Part shown: positions 48,915 through 58,929 of the stretch, one piece after another
Layout: every line of letters starts with the position of its first letter
Numbering within the stretch: the first letter of the stretch is position 1
Position numbers and translations under genes: made by a program
Notes under the pieces: generated by a model
Told to the model about the DNA's origin: nothing
Databases searched by the model: none
What the model saw: the letters and a program-made list of their open reading frames with translations, nothing else
DNA from: Holothuria scabra
Taxonomy: Eukaryota > Echinodermata > Holothuroidea > Aspidochirotida > Holothuriidae
Assembly: GCA_037179385.1 (NCBI GenBank)
Contig: CM074190.1
Span: forward strand, 6,028,284-6,092,283
Length of the DNA stretch: 64,000 bases
Direction of reading: 5' to 3'

Positions 48915-49589
48915 GAATATTACAACATTTTCTAGTGAGCATGATTCTTCAAGCTGGCCCATTAAACTCTACCAATGAACTGTTACCGAGTCAGTCAAAC
49001 TACCAGACTACAGGGAAAGCCAATCAAACATTATTGCCCGATTTCAACCTTCCCAGGAAACAGATGACAATTAGCTGGGTAAATTCCAGAGAATTTTCAC
49101 TGTAACTGCTTACAAATGATGATGCATTAATCTGACCAGAAGATGATTCACTGGACTGAAAGGAGATTTGCAGGAGCATGCATGACCCCCAAAATGGCAG
49201 CTTAATGCAGCCTAGTAAAAAACCAAAGACAGGTATCTGGGGCATTTTTAAATTTCCAAATGGCCCATTAATAGTGGCTATGAAGCAGGAAATCTTGTGG
49301 ACCACTGTTCACACATCACTCATCATGACTCATGGACCTGAAAATATACGTTTTCCTCCAAAAAGGCATTCCTGTATTAATATAAAGTTTGAAAATTTCA
49401 AAAGGTGTGTCCCATTGTCTGCAGGATTGTGTACATTTTGAACTTCCAAAATACCCGTATGCAGTTTTTTTTCAGTGGGTCGATTTTGTCACAATTAGAA
49501 CATTTTGATGTTGACCGACAAAAATTACAAAATTACAAGTGCTAAGGGCAAAGCTGATGTCTTGAACTCTTTTTTTTTTTTTTTTTTGT
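48915..49589. other. Noncoding gap
   Basis: No gene was recognised. It ends with a long T-run (about 49571-49587) just before LINE sequence. Confidence 0.4.
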
Positions 49590-51304
49590 AGTGTCTTCAC
49601 TAAGGAGGATTTGTCTTGTATCCCTTGTTTGGACTGTTTTAGAGGTGATTATCTTTTGGATAATGTGGAGATTACTTTGGATGGAGTTCTAGGTAAACTT
49701 TAAAATTTAAATTTAAATAAATCTCAAGGGCCTGATCAGATCCATCCTTGAGTTCTTTTGAAGCTCGTAATGAAACAGTGGCACCCTTGGTGATTATTTT
49801 TCGGAGGACTCTTAGTCATCACACCTTGCCTAGTGACTGGAGATCTGCTCATGTTACCCCCTTATTTAAGAAGGGCAGCAGATCTCTGCCTGCAAATTAT
49901 CGACCGGTTAGCCTCACCTCTGTGGTGTGCAAAATTTGTGAGTCGCTTTTAAAAGATAGTATTATGAAGTATGTGATGAGTAATGATTTATTGTCTGCCA
50001 ATTAGTATGGATTTGTCTCAGGTAGATCTTGTGTTTTACAACTTGTGGATGTATTTGATGATGGACCAAAGCTTGGGATGCAGGCAATGGCATTGATGTT
50101 ATTTCATGAAGGCTTTTGACAACGGGTACCACATGAAAGGTTGTTAGTGAAATTACAGTCTTATGGTATTAAGGGTGATGTGTTAGAATGGATAAGGCAA
50201 TTTCTGATTAATCGTAGACAGGGGGGTTGTGTTGAAGGAAATTTTTCTGACTGGGCAGATATTGCAAGTGGTATCCCTCAAGGAAGTGTGCTTGGGCCAG
50301 TTTTATTTCTCGTGTACATTAACGATTTGCCAAGTTGTGTTACGGATTGTAGAGTGAAAATTTTTGCTGACGACACTAAACTATATAAGGAAACAATCGG
50401 AGGGTGATTGTAGTGTTCTTCAGAGAAGTGTTGAGAATATCTATGAGTGGTCAAGGAAATGGCAACTTCGCTTTCATCCTGATAAGTGTCATGTTTCGAG
50501 AATGATTGCTCTCATCCTGAGTTTTGTTATGGTATGTTAGATAACGAAGGCAAGCGTCATAGTCTAGAAGTTGTGATCTTGGAGTTATTGTCGATAGTGA
50601 TCTTGTATTCAGGGAGCATGTCGCTCAGATTGTCACAAAAGCAAACTGTATTCTTGGTGTAATAAGAAGGTCCATTAGTTTTTGGATAGCGCAACAATAA
50701 TGCTTTTGTATAAAGCTCTAGTAAGACCTGTTTTGGAATATGGATTACCTGCTTGGTGACCATTTTACACACGTGAAGTAGAAGCTATTGAATCTGTGCA
50801 ACATAGAGCAACTAAGTTAGTGCCTGGATTAAGTGAGTTGCCATATGAGGAGAGACTTAGAAATTTGAATTTGTTTTCGCTTACTCATAGGCGTCTGAGA
50901 GGTGACATATTTTTCACGTATAAGTATTTCAATGGACTGATTACTACTGACCACAGGCTGTTTGAATTAGTACCAGTGTGTTCTGTTACAAGAGGGCATA
51001 CATATAAGATTGTTAGATCCAGGTTTAAAACTTCATTGCGGCAAAAGTTCTTTACTCAGCGTTCAATTGATCACTGGACCCAATACCTTACCAGATGATG
51101 TAGCAACCTCTTTAAACTTTAGACATAGGCCTACTTAAAGGTAGATTGGATACTCATTTGAAGAAAGTGCCTGGATTGTTTAATTATAAGTATTAATTTC
51201 TAAGCAGTACTTATTGTCACTATTTGGGATTGGTTTTCCGTTCTTTTGGAGCGATGAATTGGCCTTTGGCCAGCAACATCGAAGTGGATGTGATGTGATG
51301 TGAC
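49590..51304 (+). pseudogene. CR1-type LINE relic
   Basis: It starts at SVFTKEDLS (about 49590), then LNKSQGPDQIHP (about 49717), HVTPLFKKGSRSLPANYRPV (about 49849) and SLTSVVCKICESLLKDSIMK. A stop precedes YGFVSGRSC, and the LDF-KAFD region is damaged near 50100. ASGIPQGSVLGPVLFLVYIN (about 50267) and KIFADDTKLYKE (about 50358) keep the polymerase boxes in one 88-codon frame. VQHRATKLVPGLSELPYEER (about 50794) follows, and the 3' end is GATGTGATGTGATGTG (about 51287-51302). At least five frame breaks occur. The 5' part, including the endonuclease, is absent. Confidence 0.9.
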
Positions 51305-51599
51305 AAGTGGTACCGAAGGCACATTCACCGAACAGGGGCGTAGATCTGTTTTGTGGAATTGGGACAAAAATTTTCCAACAGTCGGAACCTCAGAAAGGTT
51401 CAGATCTTGTGTGTGGCCGGACTCGTGTGTAAAAAATCCACCCACACCGACGGGAGCATACATCGCTACACACACTCAAATAAACACTCAAATAAACACG
51501 CAAACACACACTCACATTGACAAGCACATACACAAAACATAGAGAGATGGCACACCAAATGTAGTATTATTGCTTTAAAATTATGGCACGCCAAAAGGC
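51305..51599. other. CA-rich noncoding stretch
   Basis: CACACTCAAATAAACACTC-type repeats lie at about 51470-51535. At 51584-51603 GGCACGCCAAAAGGCTCACC begins an inverted pair with GGTGAGCCTTTCGGCGTGCC at 51840-51859, and CCGAAAGGCTCACCG recurs at 51870. Confidence 0.5.
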
Positions 51600-51932
51600 T
51601 CACCGCATATGATGATGTACTAAAATAATACGTTCATGTGCCAAAAATATACGATGATGTACTAACTCCATACGATCATGATGTGAATTTACACCATCAT
51701 ATACTAAAACCATAAGTTCATCATGTTAAATGTTACGATGTACATGTAAAAACACACGTTGTACATCTAAAAACACATGTTGTATATGTAAAAATATATG
51801 ATCATCATGTTATTATTGCCCCTTCCGCATGCCATACTGGGTGAGCCTTTCGGCGTGCCAGAAGTCCGCCGAAAGGCTCACCGACATACGATGATCATCT
51901 AAACTCATGTGATGTAGTAAAAGTACACGTTT
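51600..51932. repeat. Degenerate minisatellite, left of the large element
   Basis: Units like ATACGATGATGTACTAA and ATACGTTCATGTGCCAA recur with a spacing near 21-30 bp. The last bases ACACGTTT (51925-51932) are duplicated at the right side of the large element (63094-63101). The block lies partly between the inverted AAAGGCTCACC words. Confidence 0.65.
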
Positions 51933-52169
51933 ATGGTTGGCCACAGTGGACATAATTCCTTATTTAATGCTGACATTAAATCGAATTTATGTCCGCATTA
52001 ATTCGATTTAATGTCAGCATTAAATAAGTTTCAGTATTGACCAATCACAGCACAGATTTTAATGTCGGCATTAAATCATTTAATGCTGGCATTAATTCGA
52101 TTTTATGTCAACATTAATTCGATTTAATGCAGACATTAAATCGATTTAATGCTAGCATTAATTCGATTT
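51933..52169. repeat. Left TIR and palindromic array
   Basis: After the 32-bp terminus come units such as TTTAATGCTGACATTAAATC and ATTAATTCGATTTAATGTC, then TTTCAGTATTGACCAATCAC and a further array. Units repeat about every 22 bp and are self-complementary around TCGA. The CCAATCACAGCACAG block recurs inverted at 62970-62990. Confidence 0.9.
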
Positions 52170-52613
52170 TTTTTCCCTCCATTTCTGTATTTGAGTTTCA
52201 TGGTCAGCATAGTTACAATATTTACAAATTTTCATGTCGCAGAAATGATAACTGAAATATATACATGCGTTATAACATAATGCTGAGTTGCACAAAAAGA
52301 AAACAGCTTAATGATGCACATTTCATGCCGGGAGTACAAAAAAAAAAAAAATAGGTACGTACAAGAATTAAATGGTCGCTTTATACAAATTTCATTTCTG
52401 GTAGCGAAGAATAGTCTTCTATGCAAGTACCATGTTAACCAACCTAACGAAATGCTACATGAGTGCTAGCCAACTTTTGATAACGTCATAATTACAAGGT
52501 AAACAGATTTACAATAAGAAATACCTAGTTTTTCCAGGTTCCTTAAAGCGCGAAAAAAAAACGAAGGCAAATTTTTGAATCTTGGAAATAAATATAAAAC
52601 TATACACCCAAGA

Positions 52614-54392
52614 CTAGAACATCCTAAAAACTTCATCGAGTTTGTTATAATTAATGCCTTTACTTCTGTAATCACTGCTTGAAAAGTAATGATTATGCCT
52701 TTCAACTTGTAAGGCGAACTTAAATTTGTAATAGAACTCTTCTATATTGGGTAGAGACTTCTGTCTTTGTTTACAAAATATATAATACTTAAAATGCAAG
52801 ATAAGAAAATTAAATGGGTGAGACTTCTCATTACGGTAACCGAAGAATATATCTTCTTTGGAGAATATGAACTGGCTATTCAAGATCTGGGATTCTACAT
52901 CCAGGATAAATGACGAAGTATAACTACATCCCCAGAACAAGTGACTCAATGTTTCAACCTCCGTTTTACAAAAAGAGCACAAATTAGATTCAACTTTCCC
53001 CACAAGAGAGAGCAGTCTATTGGTAGGGAGGATCCTATGTAAAAATCTAAACTGAAAATATGACAATTTGGTTTCCCGTACTGAAACCCATGGCATGCTC
53101 CAAATATTATTCCAATTATACGAGTCAGAATCAGCTAACTCCTCAATCCACCTTTTTTGAGCTGTGGGCTTAGTAACAATTGTTTTTATAAAGAAGTTAT
53201 AAATGTATTGAGACAAAGAGGAGACATTTAAGGCCCTTTCCGCCCACATGATATTACTATTAGGAACTTCAGTTGAACCGCATCCTGCTTCCCTCCAGTT
53301 TCTTGGGATAGCGTTTACCAAGCCCCAGTACCGCGTAAAGGCAAAAACATTGAGATTGAACTTATTTCTAAAAACGTCAAAAGTGAGAGGATTACCTCTA
53401 TCATCAAAAAGATCTGCCACATATTTCACTCCCTTATTGTACATAAAATCATAATACACAGTCTTATTATCAATACGAATATGGTGGTTATTCCAGATAA
53501 TCTGGTTTCCAAAGCTATCACTGGGTGTTTGATACGACGCTAGGGACCATGCACCAAAAACCTGTCTAACAAAAGTGTTTGTTATTCCAGAGATATCATC
53601 TTCAGTATAGTTAAAGTTAACAAGAACCTCCTTTCCAAAATTCCTTAAACTCTGATCAAAAAATAACTTCCATACTCCCCTTGTCTCATTACAGTACCGG
53701 CGTACCCATGTACACTTAAGACTATTCACAAAGCTCTGAATGTGTTTAACCTTGAGCCCCCCTTCATCCATAGTATTCAATAGAGAAGTCCGCTTAATTT
53801 TGTCAGGGTTACCTGACCAGATAAAATTGGCTACAGTATTTTCAACTTCGTTTATAAAACTCTTTGGAGGATTTGGTAAAACTAAAAAAAGATAGACCAA
53901 CTGAGAGAGGGCAAGTGTCTTGACTATAACACTACGACCTACTGGCGTAAGATCCCTTGATGACCAAATCCGTAAACAACTTTTTAGACGAGAAAGCTTA
54001 GGTATAAAATTAAGCCGAAAAAGATCATCCCCATCCTTTGTAAAGGTGATGCCTAACATGGTAACAGGTCCGAGAGTTACTTGGAATGGTGAATTGTGAA
54101 CAAAAAAAGGTTGACGTTGGATAAATGGGCCCAGAGGGAACAAGTTACATTTTTCAAGATTAACAGTAAGACCCGAAGAAAGCTTAAAAGCTTCTAAGAT
54201 TCTAAGCGCTTCATTTAGTGAATTCCTGTCCCCATTAAGAATGAACGTGGTATCATCGGCATACTGAATAAGTCTAGTCTCATTACCGTCAATTACGATA
54301 CCTTTAAAAATCGTACTATTATACGTATACAAATTGAGAATTTCGGAACACAGTAAAAATAGATACGGGCTCAAGGGGCACCCTTGGCGCAC
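52614..54392 (-). CDS. LINE A ORF2, C-terminal part (RT palm to zinc knuckle)
   Basis: The continuation of ORF2 after a frameshift; its first codon is not a real start. It opens RQGCPLSPYLFLLC, then the active site YADDTTFIL (about residues 44-52) and LGPVTMLGITFTKDGDDLF, typical of L1/Tx1 proteins. RSVIVKTLALSQLVYLFLVL and FIWSGNPDKIKR form the thumb. YFQFRFLHRILPTNRLL precedes a CCHC knuckle (C-x2-C-x8-H-x4-C, beginning CSFC) near residues 472-489. The C-terminus is basic and aromatic. With the next entry it makes an ORF2 of about 1,240 residues, normal for L1. Confidence 0.9.
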   Translation of the reverse strand: MRQGCPLSPYLFLLCSEILNLYTYNSTIFKGIVIDGNETRLIQYADDTTFILNGDRNSLNEALRILEAFKLSSGLTVNLEKCNLFPLGPFIQRQPFFVHNSPFQVTLGPVTMLGITFTKDGDDLFRLNFIPKLSRLKSCLRIWSSRDLTPVGRSVIVKTLALSQLVYLFLVLPNPPKSFINEVENTVANFIWSGNPDKIKRTSLLNTMDEGGLKVKHIQSFVNSLKCTWVRRYCNETRGVWKLFFDQSLRNFGKEVLVNFNYTEDDISGITNTFVRQVFGAWSLASYQTPSDSFGNQIIWNNHHIRIDNKTVYYDFMYNKGVKYVADLFDDRGNPLTFDVFRNKFNLNVFAFTRYWGLVNAIPRNWREAGCGSTEVPNSNIMWAERALNVSSLSQYIYNFFIKTIVTKPTAQKRWIEELADSDSYNWNNIWSMPWVSVRETKLSYFQFRFLHRILPTNRLLSLVGKVESNLCSFCKTEVETLSHLFWGCSYTSSFILDVESQILNSQFIFSKEDIFFGYRNEKSHPFNFLILHFKYYIFCKQRQKSLPNIEEFYYKFKFALQVERHNHYFSSSDYRSKGINYNKLDEVFRMF

Positions 54393-56338
54393 ACCTCGTT
54401 GAACATGAAAAAACCAGTTGAATACCCGTTATTACACACGCAAGCCATACTATTACGATAGAATGTATCAATCCAATTTGTAAAGCTGGTACCAAAGTTA
54501 TAAAAAGTCAACGTTTTATGGATGAAACTCCACTCTATTTTATCGAAAGCTTTTTCGAAGTCCACCAGTAACAAAAAACCAGGGATTTCATGGGAGACCG
54601 AGTAGTCAATTAAATCAAGAATATACCTCACATTTTCCCCTATAAATCGTCCTTCAAGAAAGCCTGTCTGATTTGAACTAATTAGATCTGGAATAACTCT
54701 TTTTAATCTAGCAGCGATGGCCTTTGCACCAATTTTGTAGTCAGTATTTAAAAGGGTAATTGGACGGTAATTTTTGAGCATGGTAATATCTTTATCGGGT
54801 TTGGGAATAAGAGTGATGATACCTCTGCTCTGTTCAGCAGATAAGCAATGATTTGAATAAGAAAAATTCAGGGCATCGACTACCAATCCTCCAATTAGGT
54901 GCCAAAATTTTTTAAAGAAATTAGCAGAAAGGCCATCACTACCAGGAGCTTTATCGCTACTTAAAGAGGATAATGAATTTCTGCACTCCTTGAGGGTTAG
55001 AAGGCCCTCACAGCTAATTGCATTTGCCACCGATAAAACTTTACCGGGTAAATCAGTAAAAACTAAATTGGGAGAACAATATTCAGACGTATATAAATTT
55101 TCATAAAACCTTTTAATTTCTCGTAGTATAGTATTACTCTCAGAGCATGCAATTCCATTCATATCCTTAATTTCATGAATAGTATTATTTGATTTATTTC
55201 GTTTTTCTAAGCTTAAAAAGTAACTGGTATTTTTTTCACCTTCTTCGACCCATCGGGCTCTGGATCGAACAATGGTCCCTTGTAATTTATGATCATAATA
55301 TAGCAATAAATCATTCCTAGCATCACATAACCGGGCCCTGGTTTCTGCAGATTCCTTGCAAAACAGATCATGCTCAAGTCTGGCAATTTTATCAACAAGA
55401 GCCTTTTCTCTTTGGCGTCGTTCTCGTGCCCTTCGCTTTGAAAATTTAATACTAGCGGTACGTATCCTAAATTTCAAGTTTTCCCAAATTGAGGAAGGGT
55501 CCTGGCCATCCTCAATACTGGATGTCTCATTAATAATTTTACTAATTAATTCCACATAGGTGTGGTCGTTTAACAACGAATTGTTCAGCTTCCAATACCC
55601 AGGTCCCCTTTTTTCAGTTGAAACTTTACAAGTGAGAAAAATCATAGCATGGTCAGATTGAATACCTGATGACTGGGACGAATTGGTGACATAGCTGGAC
55701 ATATGTTGGGAAATAAGGAAAAAGTCCAATCTACAGTGGATTCCCAGGGTAATATTGGAGCTCCATGTGTAGGTTTTGGACATTGGATTGCGATCCCTCC
55801 AAATATCTATGAGATTAAAGGTGGTCATAAGACTTAAACATTCATCACGGGCTTTAAAGTTAGTTCTCAGTTGCCCGCCTTTTTTATCACAATCTAAGTT
55901 AAAAACGAAATTAAAATCCCCGCACATTATAATGTTATCACACGTAAAATCATGCATGCTAGCAGCCACCTCTCTAAAAAAATTCGGGTTATCCGAATTT
56001 GGGCCGTAGATACTAACAATTGTAAGGGTCTGCCTGAAGATTAGAACATCAAGAATTATAAGCCTACCTGAACTATGAATGTACGATTTCCCAATATTAA
56101 AATTCAATGACGGCTTGAATAACATACATACGCCACAAGAATCATTTGTTCCATGAGAAAAATATATGTGTCCTCCCCATTCGTTTCTCCAATACAACTC
56201 GTCCTTTTGCGTGCTGTGACTTTCCTGTAAACAGATTATATCAACCTTCCTTCGATGCAAGTACGAGAAGAGACGTCTTCGTTTTTTGTTCTGTCGTAAA
56301 CCTCTTGCATTATAAGACATAAACGTTGCTTCACTCAT
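54371..56338 (-). CDS. LINE A ORF2, N-terminal part (endonuclease and RT fingers)
   Basis: ATG at 56338 starts MSEATFMSYNARGLR, the usual beginning of an apurinic-type endonuclease. Catalytic positions seen: asparagine in YNARG, glutamate in LQESH, YGPN, GDFNFVFN, RLDFFLIS and the SDH triad end in GIQSDHAM. The reverse transcriptase follows with LSSDKAPGSDGLSANFFKKF, ITLIPKPDKD, NYRPITLLNTDYKIGAKAIA, NQTGFLEGRFIGENVRY and LLVDFEKAFDKIEW. The frame fails after NNGYSTGFF within a T-run (A-run on the plus strand, about 54397-54405). The homologous spot in LINE B has one more base, so a single-base loss explains the break. The protein would nick target DNA and prime on it. Confidence 0.92.
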   Translation of the reverse strand: MSEATFMSYNARGLRQNKKRRRLFSYLHRRKVDIICLQESHSTQKDELYWRNEWGGHIYFSHGTNDSCGVCMLFKPSLNFNIGKSYIHSSGRLIILDVLIFRQTLTIVSIYGPNSDNPNFFREVAASMHDFTCDNIIMCGDFNFVFNLDCDKKGGQLRTNFKARDECLSLMTTFNLIDIWRDRNPMSKTYTWSSNITLGIHCRLDFFLISQHMSSYVTNSSQSSGIQSDHAMIFLTCKVSTEKRGPGYWKLNNSLLNDHTYVELISKIINETSSIEDGQDPSSIWENLKFRIRTASIKFSKRRARERRQREKALVDKIARLEHDLFCKESAETRARLCDARNDLLLYYDHKLQGTIVRSRARWVEEGEKNTSYFLSLEKRNKSNNTIHEIKDMNGIACSESNTILREIKRFYENLYTSEYCSPNLVFTDLPGKVLSVANAISCEGLLTLKECRNSLSSLSSDKAPGSDGLSANFFKKFWHLIGGLVVDALNFSYSNHCLSAEQSRGIITLIPKPDKDITMLKNYRPITLLNTDYKIGAKAIAARLKRVIPDLISSNQTGFLEGRFIGENVRYILDLIDYSVSHEIPGFLLLVDFEKAFDKIEWSFIHKTLTFYNFGTSFTNWIDTFYRNSMACVCNNGYSTGFFMFNEVCAKGAP

Positions 56339-56663
56339 CTTCCTTAACAAGAATCAAGTACCTAAATGATGGTTGGTAATCCTTTAGTGACATTGGTAAA
56401 ATAATCGAATGGAGGTTGCAAACACAAAAAAATAACAACAATAAAGACAATAACAGATCAATCCAAACGGCGAAAAACAACAAAGCTGCCTCAGCAGAAG
56501 CATTAATCCCGTAAGGAAGACTGGTGCTAAAAAGACACCAAACAAACTGGGTGAGTCCATAGACATGGCAAAGAGTGGACTTTAAAACTGATGTGGTTGT
56601 AGACAAAGTGCTCACCGTACGGAAAAACACCTAACCATGATAATATGATCCAGTAACAGTGCA
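56339..56663 (-). other. Spacer between ORF1 and ORF2 of LINE A
   Basis: About 310 bp with an open, hydrophobic 99-codon frame overlapping the ORF2 start. LINE B has a similar hydrophobic frame at the same place (62026-62256). I regard both as noncoding. Confidence 0.5.
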
Positions 56664-57062
56664 TTAGGGCTCAGGTCCAAAAACATACGGTCGCCCGTCG
56701 CTGCCCCTCCAACAACCACCTGAAAAACGCAGCCTGGTACCCTGCTGATATAACTCCTGTACCTCTTTTTTCCATCTTTTCTTCTCAATTAGGTCGGCTT
56801 TTGTAAGGTCGTCAAGAATATAATATCTTTTCTCAGCGAGAGCTTGGCGGGCCGTTTTCATAATAGTGACTTTATCCTGGTAAAATGACAGTTTCACAAG
56901 AATATGCCTGTCTCGTCCTCTTACTAACCTGTCGTCTCTATGTGCTCTTTCAAGCCGGCACGAAGGTAATCCAACTTCCTCGAGAACCTTGCTTGCTATA
57001 TCATGGCAAACTTCATTTTCTTCGGTTGGGTAACCGACAATCACAATCTTGTGAACACACAA
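56664..57062 (-). CDS. LINE A ORF1, C-terminal part
   Basis: L1 ORF1 proteins bind LINE RNA as a chaperone. This fragment matches the RRM and C-terminal domain: KIVIVGYPTEEN, LERAHRDDR, HILVKLSFYQDKVTIMKTAR, ILDDLTKADLIEKKRWKKEV and LYQQGTRLRFSGGCW. It ends YVFGPEP. The coiled-coil N-terminus is missing, and the first codon of the open stretch is TTG after an in-frame stop (TAA at 57066-57068). About 100 bp of noncoding-looking sequence separates it from the array at 57168, so it is 5'-truncated or rearranged. Confidence 0.85.
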   Translation of the reverse strand: MCVHKIVIVGYPTEENEVCHDIASKVLEEVGLPSCRLERAHRDDRLVRGRDRHILVKLSFYQDKVTIMKTARQALAEKRYYILDDLTKADLIEKKRWKKEVQELYQQGTRLRFSGGCWRGSDGRPYVFGPEP

Positions 57063-57167
57063 GAATTAAATCCAAAGATATTGGAACACTTATCTTTTTT
57101 TGAAAATATCTTAAGCCCACGAAAAAGATCGTTGCTACTCCGCCGCCATGTTAGGCTCGTTCAAGCT

Positions 57168-58148
57168 GCATTAATTCGATTTAATGCTAGCATTAATTCT
57201 GTTTAATGTCAGCATTAATTATTTAATGCTGACATTAAATCGATTTAATGCTAGCATTAATTCAATTTAATGTCAGCATTAATTCGATTTAATGTCTGCA
57301 TTAATTATTTAATGCTGACATTGATTCGAATTAATGTCAGCATTAAATAATTAATGCAGACATTAAATCGAATTAATGCCGACATTAAATCGAATTAATG
57401 CTGACATTAAATAGAATTATTGCTAGCATTAAATCGATTTAATGTCAGCATTAAATCGATTTAATGCAGACATTAAATCGAATTAATGCTAGCATTAAAT
57501 CAACCAGTCACGTTGCCATATTTGACATCTGTGATGTCTTACCAATCAAGATCGCTGTTAGTAAGGATACTCGGGTGTGCACCTGAGTCGCGCCGAAAAA
57601 CTCCCACGCCGACCGCGTCGGGCCGGCCATCACATGCACACAAATCTGCAAACACAATCTGACTGCTCCAACGTTTGGCGCCAGCAGATGTTGAGTCAGT
57701 GCTACAATCCTCGACAAAAATACATGGGACAAACCCCGCTCCCCGTATCAATGTTGAAGTTTCAGGACGCCTTGGGCTGCCGCAACATTGAATGGGGGAG
57801 TGGGGGGATGGTGTTCCGTTCATTGCTTGTTTTGTCCCATCATTTTTGTCGAGGATTGTAGCCTAAAGTACAAGCGACCCAAATACTAGGTCAGCAGACT
57901 GCGGACTAAGTCAGTGCAGGCCTACATCGTGCTGTATTATAATATGCATAATAATACTTTGAATAGTACAGCCCACAGGCCCACTTTACCGATCAAAGAG
58001 TCGGATCGTTGAAACGAAATCCCGCTTTGTCTGCCCGTACCCTAGAACCCTTACTAACAGCGATTTTGATTGTTTAGACATCGATGACGTTACATATCGC
58101 AACGTGATTGGTCGATTTAATGTTAGCATTAATTCGATTTAATGCTGA
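57168..58148. repeat. Inner arms and palindromic core of the fold-back transposon
   Basis: 57168-57500 is an array of about 15 units (ATTAATGCTGACATTAAATC types). 57502-57574 (CACGTTGCCATATTTGACAT, GATCGCTGTTAGTAAGGAT) is mirrored by 58037-58103 (CCCTTACTAACAGCGAT, ATATCGCAACGTGATTGG). Nested inside, CTACAATCCTCGACAAAAAT (57702) pairs with ATTTTTGTCGAGGATTGTAG (57842-57861), and TCAATGTTG with CAACATTGA inside that. 58105-58148 is a short array stub. The whole host element is therefore one nested palindrome. The core encodes nothing recognisable. Confidence 0.85.
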
Positions 58149-58290
58149 CATCTCCATTTATTCATTTTCAATTTCAAGTTCTCCAAAAACAAACGTTGTG
58201 TTACAAAATGATGTTCAAATAAAATTTGCAAACTTAATTATCTTGTGATAACCCTAATATAATCGAAATATATTTACATAAACATCAATG

Positions 58291-58929
58291 CTAGAAAACA
58301 CTCCCTTCAATATAATAATCAAACAAACTAGGACAGGAGGCAAACGCCTCTCTGATATTATCAATATTTACATTTTTCTTTTTCCTTACTTTTTTATACT
58401 CTTCCACTTTGACCACAAATTTAAACTTATAGAAAAATTCATTTGCCTCAGGTATACTTTTCATTCTTTTACAATTAAAAATATAGTTTTTCATATGAAG
58501 AGCTAAAAAATTGTAGGGATGACTGGTCTTTTCAAAATAAAAAAAGAAACTTTGTCTTGAGAAAACAAAATGTTTATTAAATAACAAAAGTTCCACCGCT
58601 TTAATAAATTGTGTGGTATAGCTACAATTCCAAAAAATGTGGTCTATTGTTTCTTCATCAATATTGCAAAAAGTACAAGAAGGGGATTCAGCCTTACCCA
58701 TTAAGCAAAGCAATCTATTCGTTGGGAGGACTCTATGGATTAATCTAAACTGAAAATACTGCAGCTTGGCTTCTGTGGTAGAGAGCCAAGGAGTACAATA
58801 AATATTGGACCAATCCTGGTCAGTCAAGTTTTTAAAGCTGACTACCCATTTCTTTATGGCCGTTGGTTTCTCGGCAATCGTTTCTAAGCACTTGTTGTAA
58901 ATAAACTGTGAACACCTAGGTGATTTCAA
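58291..58929 (-). CDS. LINE B ORF2, C-terminal part
   Basis: About 212 residues in a different frame from the upstream part; the first codon is internal. It carries WVVSFKNLTDQDWSNIY, PWLSTTEAKLQYFQFRLIHR and LPTNRLLCLMGKAESPSCTF, then the CCHC knuckle (C-x2-C-x8-H-x4-C, from CTFC to WNC). The basic C-terminus includes YIFNCKRMKSIPEANEFFYK. The frame changes inside a T-run (A-run on the plus strand near 58927-58940) right after GFLKIF, a single-base difference. Two homopolymer breaks in two elements could also be sequencing errors. Confidence 0.9.
   Translation of the reverse strand: MKSPRCSQFIYNKCLETIAEKPTAIKKWVVSFKNLTDQDWSNIYCTPWLSTTEAKLQYFQFRLIHRVLPTNRLLCLMGKAESPSCTFCNIDEETIDHIFWNCSYTTQFIKAVELLLFNKHFVFSRQSFFFYFEKTSHPYNFLALHMKNYIFNCKRMKSIPEANEFFYKFKFVVKVEEYKKVRKKKNVNIDNIREAFASCPSLFDYYIEGSVF

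Larger units (their letters stand above)
52170..57167 (-). mobile_element. L1/Tx1-type LINE A
   Basis: A minus-strand element with its 3' end at 52170 and 5' truncation at 57167. The 3' end reads AAATGGAGGGAAAAAAAA in its own sense, so it has a short A tail. GCATTAATTCGATTT occurs on both sides (52155-52169 and 57168-57182), but because it is also an array unit it cannot prove a TSD. In order: truncated ORF1, a spacer of about 310 bp, ORF2 with one frameshift, then about 440 bp of 3' untranslated sequence. Confidence 0.9.

Noticed and set aside
51480..51540. CRISPR-like or telomeric array
   Set aside because: It is a degenerate CA-rich simple repeat without spacers or a conserved unit.
57577..57861. 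Overlapping 94-codon frames on both strands in the transposon core
   Set aside because: They overlap each other within a palindromic core, and neither has a recognisable domain.
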